Part shown: positions 1-7,940 of the stretch, one piece after another
Layout of the letters: the number at the start of each line of letters is the position of its first letter
Position numbering within the stretch: position 1 is the first letter of the stretch
Assembly (NCBI RefSeq): GCF_004366035.1
Contig: NZ_SOEE01000005.1
Span: 186,001 to 250,000, forward strand
Origin: Cytobacillus oceanisediminis
Lineage (GTDB): Bacteria; Bacillota; Bacilli; Bacillales; Cytobacillaceae
DNA length: 64,000 bases
Direction: 5' to 3'
Program-made: the position numbers and the translations under genes
Notes under the pieces: generated by a model
Database searches by the model: none
The model's input: only the letters and a program-made list of their open reading frames with translations
What the model was told of the DNA's origin: nothing

Positions 1-88
1 CTTTACGCGGTGATTCTTCTTTGCTGTGTTCTTTTTTCAGTTGTTCACGCGTCTTGACTGCTTCTTGATTACTGTTGTTTACTGACAT
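1..88 (-). CDS. EpuA-family small protein (partial, N-terminal 29 residues)
   Basis: Only the first 29 codons are inside the window. They start at an ATG preceded by an AGGGGAA ribosome binding site, and the product begins MSVNNSNQEAVKTREQ, rich in Lys, Glu and Gln. In many Bacillus genomes a short membrane protein with this kind of charged N-terminus follows the flgG-like pair; databases call it 'DNA-directed RNA polymerase subunit beta' or EpuA family (PF11772). The assignment rests on position after flhP and N-terminal style. The predicted membrane helix lies outside the window and cannot be checked. Confidence 0.55.
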   Translation of the reverse strand, partial: MSVNNSNQEAVKTREQLKKEHSKEESPRK

Positions 89-105
89 TTTATTTCCCCT
101 TTTAC

Positions 106-933
106 CTAACGTATTCCGTTGATCAGCCCCATCATTTGATCAGCCATGGAGACAGATCTTGACTGAAACTGATATGCCCTCTGCAGGTTGATCAAATCTG
201 TCATTTCCTTGGACATATCCACATTGGATTGTTCAAGGGAACCCTGGGCCATACCTATCTGGCCGCGGAGCGCACCGTTCAGCTCTGTATAGATCCCCTC
301 GCCGTCAACTCCATCAGGAAGACCGAGAAGATTATCCCCTTTTTGCTCCAGGAACTGAGGCTTGTTAATCAGAACTATTCCAAGATTGAATTCCTGGATG
401 GCACCATTGGCTGCTTCTGCCAAAAAGCTGCCTGTTTCGGTCACTTTAAAATTTTTAGCTTGTCCATTCATTATAATCGAATTATTATTTTCATCAAGAA
501 CAGGAAGTCCGTCACCAGTCACAAGCATGATCTCATTATCTGAAACCGGTGTTAAATAAAAGGCGCCCGATCTGGTAAAACGCACAGCTGCCCCCTCTTC
601 GGTCTGCTCCAGCACACGGAAATACTGCCCTTCTTTTGTGAAGGCAAGATCAAGCGGCCGTTCGGTTGCCTTTAAGGCACCCTGCTTCATGACAATTTGG
701 GACTGCGCGAGCTTTGCTCCTACTCCTTGCCTGATGCCTGCAGGTGTCAGTCTCGCTGTCTCCGCATTCGGATTCCGCTGATTATGGAACTGCTGAAAAA
801 GCAAATCGGTAAAATTGGCTTCTCTTCTTTTATAGCCCGCTGTATCAATGTTGGCTACATTATGACTGACAATATCCATCTGCTTCTGCAGCTGGGCCAG
901 AGTATTCGTTGCCGTGATCATGGTTCTATTCAT
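106..933 (-). CDS. flhP: Flagellar rod/hook-basal body protein FlhP (FlgG-like)
   Basis: This 275-residue protein belongs to the FlgF/FlgG family of distal rod proteins, which polymerise in the flagellar rod that crosses the wall. The N-terminus (MNRTMITATNTLAQLQKQMD, followed by SHNVANIDTAGYKRREANF) is the conserved basal-body rod motif. The C-terminus (SNVDMSKEMTDLINLQRAYQ) is the matching helix of the paired coiled coil. It lies 34 bp downstream of the paralogue flhO, and the pair follows mbl as in B. subtilis, where flhO-flhP sit outside the main fla/che operon. The start ATG has an AAGGGGGAA site. The FlhP rather than FlhO name is given by gene order. Confidence 0.9.
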   Translation of the reverse strand: MNRTMITATNTLAQLQKQMDIVSHNVANIDTAGYKRREANFTDLLFQQFHNQRNPNAETARLTPAGIRQGVGAKLAQSQIVMKQGALKATERPLDLAFTKEGQYFRVLEQTEEGAAVRFTRSGAFYLTPVSDNEIMLVTGDGLPVLDENNNSIIMNGQAKNFKVTETGSFLAEAANGAIQEFNLGIVLINKPQFLEQKGDNLLGLPDGVDGEGIYTELNGALRGQIGMAQGSLEQSNVDMSKEMTDLINLQRAYQFQSRSVSMADQMMGLINGIR

Positions 934-967
934 TGTTCTTCCCCCTTAGCGGGTCTGCCGCAGGACA

Positions 968-1807
968 TTAGCCGATCCGTCCGATTTCATTTGCGGCTTT
1001 CTCCATACTGCGGTCATAAGCCTGCAGGACCTTTTGGTTTGCTTCAAAAGAGCGATAGGCGGTCATCATATCAGTCATCGTCCGGGAAGCATCTACATTG
1101 GAACGCTCCAAATAGCCCTGCTGCAGCTTGAATTGGACATTCTGTGCATTATAGGCATTCTCAAGGACACTTTCTTCTGTCACTGCAAACAGTCCGTCAC
1201 CCTCTTTACGCAGGCTTTCAGGGTTTTGTGCATACATAATGCCCAATCTCGCTGTTTCACCCGCTTCACCTGTTATCACACCATCTTCACTCACTGTAAA
1301 GCGGTCATTGGAGAGCTGAATCCGTTCACCCGCATCATCCAGAATATATAATCCGCTCGCTGTCGTTAAATAACCTCCGCCATCAATGGTAAAGTTTCCA
1401 TTCCTTGTATAGCGCGGCTCGCCATCAATACCTGCTGCTGTATAAAAGACAGATCCTCTTAAGCCAGTATCCGGATTAACAGGCAGATTAAGATCAAGCA
1501 AGGCCAGGTCCGTATTCAGGCCTGTTTCCTTCACATCTCCCTGCATGAAGGATGGCAGCGTCTCCTGCATATAGACCCCTGTATTCAGGCTGCCCACTTC
1601 CTGATTAAAAGGAAGATTAAGGCCTTTCTCGGTCGGAACTGTCTGCTGGCCCATGCGATGCAAAAGCATCTCAGGAAAAGCCCTCAAGCTCGTCTGATCT
1701 GCTTTAAAGCCGGGCGTATTGGCATTCGCCATATTATTCGTCAGCACTTCTGTTCTCCGCTGCTGCGCAAGCATCCCGGAAGCAGCTGTGTAGAAACCTC
1801 TAAACAT
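968..1807 (-). CDS. flhO: Flagellar rod/hook-basal body protein FlhO (FlgG-like)
   Basis: A 279-residue FlgG-like rod protein, paralogous to the next gene. The N-terminal motif is MFRGFYTAASGMLAQQRRTE then NNMANANTPGFKADQTSLR; the C-terminal motif is SNVDASRTMTDMMTAYRSFE. Such proteins are exported by the flagellar type III apparatus without a signal peptide and none is visible. It is first of the flhO-flhP pair, separated from mbl by a terminator and a 20-bp repeat array, so it is probably transcribed independently of mbl. The start ATG is preceded by an AGGTG site (TTTAGAGGTGATTAAAG). Confidence 0.9.
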   Translation of the reverse strand: MFRGFYTAASGMLAQQRRTEVLTNNMANANTPGFKADQTSLRAFPEMLLHRMGQQTVPTEKGLNLPFNQEVGSLNTGVYMQETLPSFMQGDVKETGLNTDLALLDLNLPVNPDTGLRGSVFYTAAGIDGEPRYTRNGNFTIDGGGYLTTASGLYILDDAGERIQLSNDRFTVSEDGVITGEAGETARLGIMYAQNPESLRKEGDGLFAVTEESVLENAYNAQNVQFKLQQGYLERSNVDASRTMTDMMTAYRSFEANQKVLQAYDRSMEKAANEIGRIG

Positions 1808-1980
1808 CTTTAATCACCTCTAAATTGCAATTCCGAACATCTATTTACCTCTATTATAAGAAACTTTCCGACAATAAACATTAAAAATCTGAAGAATTAA
1901 GTCAGATTTTGAAAAAAGCTGTACCTTTTTTTAATCGGCTGGAATAGGAGAAAGTTTACTAAAGATATTCACTTATTGAT

Positions 1981-2070
1981 ATCGGTCAGATTTCATTTTT
2001 ATCGTTCACATTTTTTATATATCGGCCAATTTAGAATTTTATCGGTGAATTTCTAAATTTTTCGGTCACT
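1981..2070. repeat. Five-unit tandem array, 20-bp period, ATCGGTCA-like core
   Basis: ATCGGTCAG, ATCGTTCAC, ATCGGCCAA, ATCGGTGAA and TTCGGTCAC begin at 1981, 2001, 2021, 2041 and 2061, exactly 20 bp apart. The remaining bases of each unit are T/A-rich. A weaker match (ATCGGCTGG) lies at 1933. The array fills most of the 329-bp gap between mbl and flhO and contains no credible gene. Confidence 0.8.
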
Positions 2071-2103
2071 TCGCTCAATAACAGCATTTGAGCTGCTCCC
2101 AAA

Positions 2104-2130
2104 AGAAAAACCCGCCAAAAGGCGGGTTCC
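2104..2130 (-). terminator. Rho-independent terminator of mbl
   Basis: On the minus strand, AACCCGCC-TTTT-GGCGGGTT is a perfect stem followed by TTTCTTTT. It lies just after the mbl stop codon. Confidence 0.9.
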
Positions 2131-2136
2131 TCACTA

Positions 2137-3138
2137 TTATACAAGCTTCTTCTTTGGAAGCTTATCAATATTATCAAGCATGATACCTGTTCCAACGGCT
2201 ACGCAGTCCATCGGGTTTTCTGCAATTAAAACAGGGACTTTCAGCTCTTCAGCCAGAAGCTGGTCGATTCCGTGAAGAAGGGCCCCCCCGCCTGTTAAAA
2301 TAACCCCGCGATCGATGATGTCTGCAGACAGTTCAGGCGGTGTGCGTTCAAGCACGCTTTTGGCAGCCTGTACGATGATTTCAACGGATTCTGCCAGAGC
2401 ACCCTGAACTTCTTCAGAGCGTACGGTAATCGTTCTTGGCAGACCCGAAACCATGTCACGGCCGCGGATTTCCATTTCCTCGCTTTTGCCGCCAGGGAAT
2501 ACGGTCCCGATTGATACTTTAATATTTTCCGCAGTTCTTTCGCCGATTAAAAGCTTGTACTCTTTTTTGATATATTGAAGAATTTCGTTGTCAAATTTAT
2601 CTCCGGCCATCTTAATGGAAGAAGACGTTACAATGTCTCCCATTGATAAAACTGCCACATCTGTTGTACCCCCGCCGATATCGACAACCATGTTTCCGCT
2701 CGGCTGAAAGATATCCATGCCTGCTCCAATTGCAGCAACTTTTGGTTCTTCTTCAAGATATATTTTTTTGCCGCCGCTTTTTTCAGCAGCTTCCCTAATC
2801 GCCTTCTGCTCAACACCTGTTACATTTGTCGGGCAGCAGATTAAAATGCGCGGCTTTGATAAGAAGCCTTTAACATTCAGTTTGTTGATAAAGTGCTTCA
2901 GCATCGCTTCTGTCACATCAAAGTCGGCAATAACCCCGTCTTTTAGCGGACGGATTGCCACAATGTTCCCTGGTGTGCGTCCGACCATGCGTCGCGCCTC
3001 TTCCCCTACGGCCAGTACTTTGTTTGTATTTTTATCAATTGCCACTACAGATGGTTCATTCAGCACAATTCCGCGTCCTTTAACGTGGATTAGCACGTTG
3101 GCAGTTCCTAAATCAATCCCAATATCCCTAGCAAACAT
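2137..3138 (-). CDS. mbl: Rod-shape determining protein Mbl (MreB family)
   Basis: Mbl is an actin-like ATPase that forms membrane-associated filaments guiding lateral cell-wall synthesis. The 333-residue product starts MFARDIGIDLGTANVL, the phosphate-1 loop of the actin fold. It also has VVDIGGGTTDVAVLSMG (phosphate 2) and GVILTGGGALLHG (adenosine loop). The reading frame can be extended seven codons upstream, but the ATG at 3138 is chosen because an AGGAGG sits 9 nt before it and the protein then matches the family start. The gene has its own strong promoter and a 224-nt leader. Being between spoIIID and flhO identifies it as Mbl rather than MreB or MreBH. Confidence 0.95.
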   Translation of the reverse strand: MFARDIGIDLGTANVLIHVKGRGIVLNEPSVVAIDKNTNKVLAVGEEARRMVGRTPGNIVAIRPLKDGVIADFDVTEAMLKHFINKLNVKGFLSKPRILICCPTNVTGVEQKAIREAAEKSGGKKIYLEEEPKVAAIGAGMDIFQPSGNMVVDIGGGTTDVAVLSMGDIVTSSSIKMAGDKFDNEILQYIKKEYKLLIGERTAENIKVSIGTVFPGGKSEEMEIRGRDMVSGLPRTITVRSEEVQGALAESVEIIVQAAKSVLERTPPELSADIIDRGVILTGGGALLHGIDQLLAEELKVPVLIAENPMDCVAVGTGIMLDNIDKLPKKKLV

Positions 3139-3362
3139 TTTTCTTTTTCCTCCTTGCAAAATGGCCAGCTTCTGTCCGCACCTTTGAAGGCTCTCTCTAT
3201 TTAGGCATTCTTAAAGCGAACTTCGCTTATAAATTTTTAGTTAGATGTTCAAGTCATTATTCGCAATTGCAGTTTAAGCCACGCAAAAAAATCAGTTCTT
3301 TTAAAAAGAAATGATTTTGCCCGGCGTCTCTTTAGGAGTCCTAGTCTTTACGAACCAAGTTC
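3139..3362 (-). promoter_or_regulatory. mbl 5' leader with terminator-like hairpin
   Basis: From the inferred start site near 3362 the leader runs about 224 nt to the mbl ATG. An AT-rich stem-loop on the minus strand (AATCATTTCTTTT with AAAAGAACTGATT, around 3288-3318) is followed directly by a T run. A second short palindrome, AAGCGAAGTTCGCTT, lies at 3214-3228. No known riboswitch class was recognised. The hairpin could instead only stop transcripts arriving from spoIIID. Confidence 0.45.
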
Positions 3363-3369
3363 TATCCTA

Positions 3370-3398
3370 ATTTTATATTTTAACACATTCCTTGTGAA
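3370..3398 (-). promoter_or_regulatory. Probable sigma-A promoter of mbl
   Basis: Minus strand TTCACA - 17 bp - TAAAAT, each hexamer matching the sigma-A consensus at five of six positions. The rest of the region up to spoIIID (3399-3658) holds no gene that could be supported. Confidence 0.65.
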
Positions 3399-3658
3399 AG
3401 CAGTAACATTTTGACAGATTTTGTGAGACTTTTTGAGGGTTTTTGTCGAAATGAGGAAATTGATGCAGGCGACTTAGGAAGGGGCTTAAATCCATATAGC
3501 AAAGCCTTGGATCAGGCCATGGAAACAGCTTATGATCTTTTAGCCCCCGGAGCCGCATGAAGGTTCATCATGTAACAGCAAAAGAAAAATTGCCATGATA
3601 CAGCTAAAAACGGCAGTCTTTAGCCTTTGACGCCTTTATCAGCGCCTTTTGAATCTTT

Positions 3659-3931
3659 TCATTTAACTGGCTCTTCTTCCATTTCTTCTTTTTTGTATTT
3701 CATTTTTGTGGCTTCACCGCCGCGCAGATGACGGATCGATTTATGATAATCCAGGATTTCCTTTACTTCGTTTGCCAGTTCAGGATTGATTTCAGGTAGT
3801 CTTTCCGTCAAGTCTTTATGGACTGTACTTTTGGATACGCCAAACTCCTTCGCGATTACGCGAACCGTTTTTTTCGTCTCCACGATATACTTTCCAATCT
3901 TGATAGTTCTCTCTTTGATGTAATCGTGCAC
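3659..3931 (-). CDS. spoIIID: Stage III sporulation transcriptional regulator SpoIIID
   Basis: SpoIIID is a small DNA-binding protein made in the mother cell under sigma-E, which activates and represses many mother-cell genes. The 90-residue product (start VHDYIKERTIKIGKYIVETK) contains a helix-turn-helix at about residues 23-42 (VRVIAKEFGVSKSTVHKDL) and the basic C-terminal helix (HKSIRHLRGGEATKMKYK). The open frame extends 27 codons upstream from an ATG at 4012. The GTG at 3931 is preferred because it follows GGGGAGGG at correct spacing and gives the conserved family N-terminus and length. Confidence 0.95.
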   Translation of the reverse strand: MHDYIKERTIKIGKYIVETKKTVRVIAKEFGVSKSTVHKDLTERLPEINPELANEVKEILDYHKSIRHLRGGEATKMKYKKEEMEEEPVK

Positions 3932-4624
3932 ACCACTCGCCCTCCCCGATTTGGATGTGAGAAGTGTGAAATGAGACTCGCTTTCTGTCTGGTTTTTAAC
4001 TGTATTCCGCATGGATTCCTGATTAAATGAACTTAATCGTGCATGCGCCTGAAAGGCTTGCTTTCAGCTTGCGATAATTAAACATGTCCTCAACATATTC
4101 ATTAGTTTTAGTAAAACGATCCCTCACCTCATACATTCTCTTTGTAAGGTTTGTAACAGTTTATTAGCTTGGGTGAGGTAATATGCACGAAAAACTCAAT
4201 AGGGACAAGGTTTTGTGTAAATTTTTTGAAAATAGGACATCTGGAGGTCAAAAATTAGAAATGTTTTCAAAAAATTCTTTGGGGTATTTAAAAAATAAGA
4301 AGCCTAAAGTCCAGTGATAACTTTCCTAATTTCAAATGCTCAAATGATAAAATCCGGGACTTTCCCCGCAGTTTCGACAAAATCCTTCATTGCGGGGTCT
4401 TTCATTTTAAAGTGCATAAACAATTTCTTTAGAATCAGATAAATGCATAAATCTAGTAACTATAGAGCGGATTGAACTATATACATTTTCGGAAACAAGG
4501 GAAAAGAGCCAGGAACTCCTCCCTATTGTGAACCGGATATTTATACCGTACTATTTTTCTCGGAAAACAATTCATTTAATTGGTTTTAGAACCACTATAT
4601 TCCAATGGATAGGATGAACATAGT
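3932..4624. other. 693-bp intergenic region upstream of spoIIID and of a LysM gene
   Basis: This gap must hold the divergent promoters for spoIIID (minus) and the LysM gene (plus). A hairpin with perfect arms CCCCGCA/TGCGGGG and a 20-nt loop lies at 4358-4391, followed by TCTTTCATTTT, a possible plus-strand terminator. One weakly supported small reading frame lies at 4183-4317. Nothing else was recognised. Confidence 0.5.
4183..4317 (+). CDS. Possible small ORF, 44 residues, no recognised family
   Basis: The frame starts MHEKLNRDKVLCKFFENRTS and ends before the possible terminator at 4358. A GGGTGAGG motif lies 4 nt upstream of the ATG. The product is Lys/Asn-rich with no visible domain or membrane segment. 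The only support is the Shine-Dalgarno-like motif and the downstream hairpin; it may be chance. Confidence 0.2.
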   Translation: MHEKLNRDKVLCKFFENRTSGGQKLEMFSKNSLGYLKNKKPKVQ

Positions 4625-5263
4625 ATGCAAACACGCAAGGAAAGGATTCTAAACGATAAAAGAAAGAAGATAAAAGCAAGAGGAATGGCAGCAGCCAGCA
4701 CTGTATTCGCTGCAGTAATTGCATCAGCCGGTTTCAGCGCGTCATCAAAAGAAGCTCAGGCATTGACAGGCACCTACAAAGTGAAGCAGGGAGATACTTT
4801 ATATAAAATCTCCAGGGAACATGATATGACTGTTAAAGAATTGAAAGCGGTTAACCACCTTAAGTCTGACACGATCCATCCAGGGCAAACACTGGAGGTT
4901 CGGACGGAGCGTCATACAGAAGAACCGTTCAATAATGAGACAGCTGTATATACCGTGGTGCCGGGCGATACACTATGGGGAATCGCAAAGCGCTACCGTA
5001 TGAATGTCAATGAACTGAAAAGATTGAACAAGTTAAAAAGTGATATGGTACTCATTAATCAGAAATTGACCATTAAAGGGGATATCTCCAAAATAAAAGC
5101 AGTCATCACTGGTGCGGCAGACAACTTTACGGTGGAATTTAAAAACGGGGATGATTATTTCACATTGAAGGTACCCTATGGAACTGCACAGACCTATCAA
5201 AAAATGTCAGGAAAAAAAGTCCTGGTGGTTTATAAAGACGAAGCACTAATCAATATACAGTAA
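4625..5263 (+). CDS. Secreted protein with two LysM domains
   Basis: This 212-residue protein has a basic N-terminus and one hydrophobic segment (residues ~22-38, AAASTVFAAVIASAGFSA), which looks like a long signal peptide or membrane anchor. Two LysM peptidoglycan-binding domains follow at ~51-93 (YKVKQGDTLYKISREHDMTV) and ~109-151 (YTVVPGDTLWGIAKRYRMNV). The last ~60 residues have no recognised catalytic domain. It is probably a wall-binding protein rather than a complete hydrolase. It is transcribed alone on the plus strand. The ribosome binding site (AGGAT) is weak and distant, so the start is less certain than the frame. Confidence 0.8.
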   Translation: MQTRKERILNDKRKKIKARGMAAASTVFAAVIASAGFSASSKEAQALTGTYKVKQGDTLYKISREHDMTVKELKAVNHLKSDTIHPGQTLEVRTERHTEEPFNNETAVYTVVPGDTLWGIAKRYRMNVNELKRLNKLKSDMVLINQKLTIKGDISKIKAVITGAADNFTVEFKNGDDYFTLKVPYGTAQTYQKMSGKKVLVVYKDEALINIQ

Positions 5264-5311
5264 AGGTATGGAAAGCCGCATTCCCCGGCTTTCCATAGGT
5301 TTAATTACATC

Positions 5312-5340
5312 ACCCATCCGCTCACCAACATTCCAACCAC
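5312..5340 (+). repeat. AACCA-box element, divergent copy
   Basis: Bases 5324-5339 read ACCAACATTCCAACCA and align to the 29-bp element found upstream of the HTH/coiled-coil gene near 54 kb (about 21 of 29 positions). It lies between the convergent ends of the LysM and exonuclease genes. Confidence 0.45.
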
Positions 5341-5345
5341 AGTCA

Positions 5346-6008
5346 TTAAAATAGGGATCTCGTTTGACTGTCGGTTGCTTTAATCAATTCCCCCCAGGTT
5401 TTATGGCCCCTTTGCTGAAACTGAAAGAGCAGTTCAACAAATAGGTATGCGGTAGTTAAAGCATCCCCTTCTGCACTATGGCGGTCATATATGCGGGTGC
5501 CGAATGCCTTGGCATATCTCTCAAGGTCGCGCATATCATAGGACGGGGCGATAAAGCCAATCAAATCCAGCGTGTCAATAGTAAGGAAATTTTTTAAAGC
5601 AAGCTTTTCGCGCTTAAATTCACTCTTGATAGCAAGTGCATCAAAGCCTACATAATGGCCAACCAGGCATACAGCTTTCCTTGATTCAACATAATCAAAA
5701 AAGCTTTGAATGGCTTCCAATGCCTGCGGGGCATCTTTGACCAGCTCATTGGAAATAGAGGTTAATTCTTTTATTTCCCGAGAAATTTGTCGTTTTGGGT
5801 TAACAAATGTCTGAAAAAGGTCCTCTTCCTGCACTTGAAATCCTTTTACCGGGACGGCACCAATCTCAATGATCCGGTCTGCAGCAGATACTTGAAATCC
5901 TGTTGTTTCAGTATCAAATATAATAAAACTCAGGTCTTCAAGCGGAGTGGATAACGGAATATTTTCATACGTTAAGGAACATGTCACATTTTTTCTGAGA
6001 AAAAACAT
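5346..6008 (-). CDS. DnaQ-like 3'-5' exonuclease (DEDDh family)
   Basis: The 220-residue product has all three exonuclease motifs of the DNA polymerase III epsilon/RNase T fold: ExoI FDTETTGF (D32, E34), ExoII LVGHYVGFD (D123) and ExoIII DRHSAEGDAL (H177, D182). It therefore should hydrolyse nucleic acid or a nucleotide from the 3' end using two metal ions. It lacks polymerase or helicase domains, so it is not PolC or DinG. It ends a four-gene run with a cNMP/CBS/nucleotidyltransferase protein 18 bp upstream and a sodium:solute symporter. That neighbourhood suggests a role other than replication proofreading. The ATG has an AAAGGA site. Confidence 0.85.
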   Translation of the reverse strand: MFFLRKNVTCSLTYENIPLSTPLEDLSFIIFDTETTGFQVSAADRIIEIGAVPVKGFQVQEEDLFQTFVNPKRQISREIKELTSISNELVKDAPQALEAIQSFFDYVESRKAVCLVGHYVGFDALAIKSEFKREKLALKNFLTIDTLDLIGFIAPSYDMRDLERYAKAFGTRIYDRHSAEGDALTTAYLFVELLFQFQQRGHKTWGELIKATDSQTRSLF

Positions 6009-6026
6009 ACCAGCATCCTTTCAGAT

Positions 6027-7940
6027 CTATAGAGAGAATCTTGCGATTGCCTGGCTCTGCAGCTCCCTTAATGTCTTTAAGCTAAGAATCAATTCTTCTT
6101 TTTCGCGGGCAGACATCCTTGTAAATGAGATAACAGAAGAGAGTGAGACACCTGTTTTCTCCTGCTGCCAGCGCTGGGTGACATACAATGTCATAATAGT
6201 GCTTACTGCTTCCTTTAAATCGTGTGCAAACTCCTTAGGTAATACCTTCTTCTCCTGCAGGAAATCTATTTTTTCCAATGGTGTGCCTGATAGTTTTCCA
6301 TGTATAAGTGACAGGATCTGCAGACTATGGTGATAGGGAAATAGAATTTCTTTTTTCATATCGATGTTCTTTCTATGCAGCTTGAATAAGGATCGGATCG
6401 GCTGATCCAGGGTAGGTATGGCATGTTCCTTTTCCAGCTGTGCCAGCCGGAATAAAAAAATTCTGGACCGCTTAATCTGTTCAGCGGACAGCGCTTCAAA
6501 TTTCGTATGCAGCCCTTCACTCCCCGCAATCAGCCGATAGGAGAAGAAGTTCTGCGCTAATAATAAATGGTCATTTGTTGAATGGAGCATCCATGTTCGC
6601 AGCCTCTCTTCCCATACTGTCAGTGATCCGCGCCATTTCTGTTCACTGCACATCATGAGCCCTTTGCAGCGTGCATAGCCAGCTGCTTCCATATTAGAGG
6701 TGATTCTTTTTCCCAGCTCTTCAAAAAATGCCGAGGCTTCTTCTGAATGACTCTCATAAACAAGGAAATGATCCTGATCTGTGAGCATGAACTGTTCTCC
6801 ACGGCCGCTTGAGCCCATTTGATAGAAAACAAATTCGCATGGCTGCCGCAAACCTCTTTCTCTCAGTTCAGAAATAGATAGAGCTATAATCCTTGCTGCC
6901 AGACGATCGTATAGCTTTGTAATGATTTCAAGCATTTTTAATATTGGAACACGATCTCTTATTAAAGAATCAATAATGTCATAGATGCCGGTTTTGATTT
7001 GCGGAAGACTGTCCCGGTCGGCTTTTTCAATTTTTTGAACAGTCTTCATCACATTCTCGTTTTTCCTTCTCAGCAAATCTGATAGCGTCACAATCCCTAC
7101 CACGTTAGTATTTTCCTTGACAGGCAGGTGTTTGACGCCCTTATACAGAATCAGTGAAAGGGCGTCATAGTAATACGCAAACCTTGATATGGTGACTGGA
7201 TTCTCTGTCATAATGGTTCTTGCCTGAGCAGATAAATCAGCACCTGCAGCAGCTACCCGTTCCACTATGTCTCTTTCCGTAATAATCCCTAACAAGCAAT
7301 CATTCTCTGCAACGAGGACCGAACTTATTTTCCTATTATGCATTAATTTAGCGGCCTCCTGAATGGATGCGGCCGGACTGACTGCAGCCGCCTCATTGCT
7401 CATGACATCCTGAACCCTGATCATGATTGCATCATTTTCTCCATAATCTGTTGCGAGCTTTACCTGTTCGGCAAGAGATGCGTAAACATCTTTCAATCTG
7501 ATGGCTACCTGCGTCAGCATGTAATCATGAACAGCAGGGTCATCCCATCTTTTTCTCACCACTTCAAACGGAATGAACATCGCCCTTACCTCGCTTGAGG
7601 CTTTGACTTCGACCATTGACTCTGTATCGATCTGTTTGGAAACTCCCAGGAAATCGGCGAGGCTGGAAAAACCAATCAATTCCCCTGCCTGAACCACTTC
7701 AAGCACTTCTTCCCGTCCATTGTGTTCATTTTTTACCAATACCTCAGAAAGACCTTCTAAAAGGAGAAGAAGCCCTTCACGCGGTTTATCTTTTTTCAGG
7801 ATAATGTCATTTTTCCCATAGCGGCGGACTTCACACAAAGATAGAAGTGAAAGGGCCGTGTCAGATTCCACCCCATGAAAAAAGGGGTGAAACCGCACAG
7901 CCTCCAAATGGTATAGGTTATACAGATTTTGATCCATCAT
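6027..7940 (-). CDS. cNMP-binding/CBS/DUF294 putative nucleotidyltransferase
   Basis: A 637-residue modular cytoplasmic protein. Residues ~15-150 form a cyclic-nucleotide-binding-like beta roll (YGKNDIILKKDKPREGLLLL). Residues ~175-295 are a pair of CBS domains (VQDVMSNEAAAV, then ARTIMTENPVT). Residues ~375-395 contain GSSGRGEQFMLTDQDH, the signature of the nucleotidyltransferase fold in DUF294, and the rest is the helical DUF294 C-terminal region. The combination suggests a protein that senses nucleotides and modifies a partner by nucleotidyl transfer; the target is unknown. Its start overlaps the end of the symporter gene by 23 bp, implying translational coupling and linked function. Confidence 0.85.
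   Translation of the reverse strand: MMDQNLYNLYHLEAVRFHPFFHGVESDTALSLLSLCEVRRYGKNDIILKKDKPREGLLLLLEGLSEVLVKNEHNGREEVLEVVQAGELIGFSSLADFLGVSKQIDTESMVEVKASSEVRAMFIPFEVVRKRWDDPAVHDYMLTQVAIRLKDVYASLAEQVKLATDYGENDAIMIRVQDVMSNEAAAVSPAASIQEAAKLMHNRKISSVLVAENDCLLGIITERDIVERVAAAGADLSAQARTIMTENPVTISRFAYYYDALSLILYKGVKHLPVKENTNVVGIVTLSDLLRRKNENVMKTVQKIEKADRDSLPQIKTGIYDIIDSLIRDRVPILKMLEIITKLYDRLAARIIALSISELRERGLRQPCEFVFYQMGSSGRGEQFMLTDQDHFLVYESHSEEASAFFEELGKRITSNMEAAGYARCKGLMMCSEQKWRGSLTVWEERLRTWMLHSTNDHLLLAQNFFSYRLIAGSEGLHTKFEALSAEQIKRSRIFLFRLAQLEKEHAIPTLDQPIRSLFKLHRKNIDMKKEILFPYHHSLQILSLIHGKLSGTPLEKIDFLQEKKVLPKEFAHDLKEAVSTIMTLYVTQRWQQEKTGVSLSSVISFTRMSAREKEELILSLKTLRELQSQAIARFSL

Noticed and set aside
1981-2070. 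Possible CRISPR array from regular repeats
   Set aside because: Units are 20 bp in total with no separate 25-40 bp unique spacers and no cas genes; it is a short tandem array.
3373-3558. Minus-strand 61-residue frame upstream of mbl
   Set aside because: No ribosome binding site, and it overlaps the clear mbl promoter.
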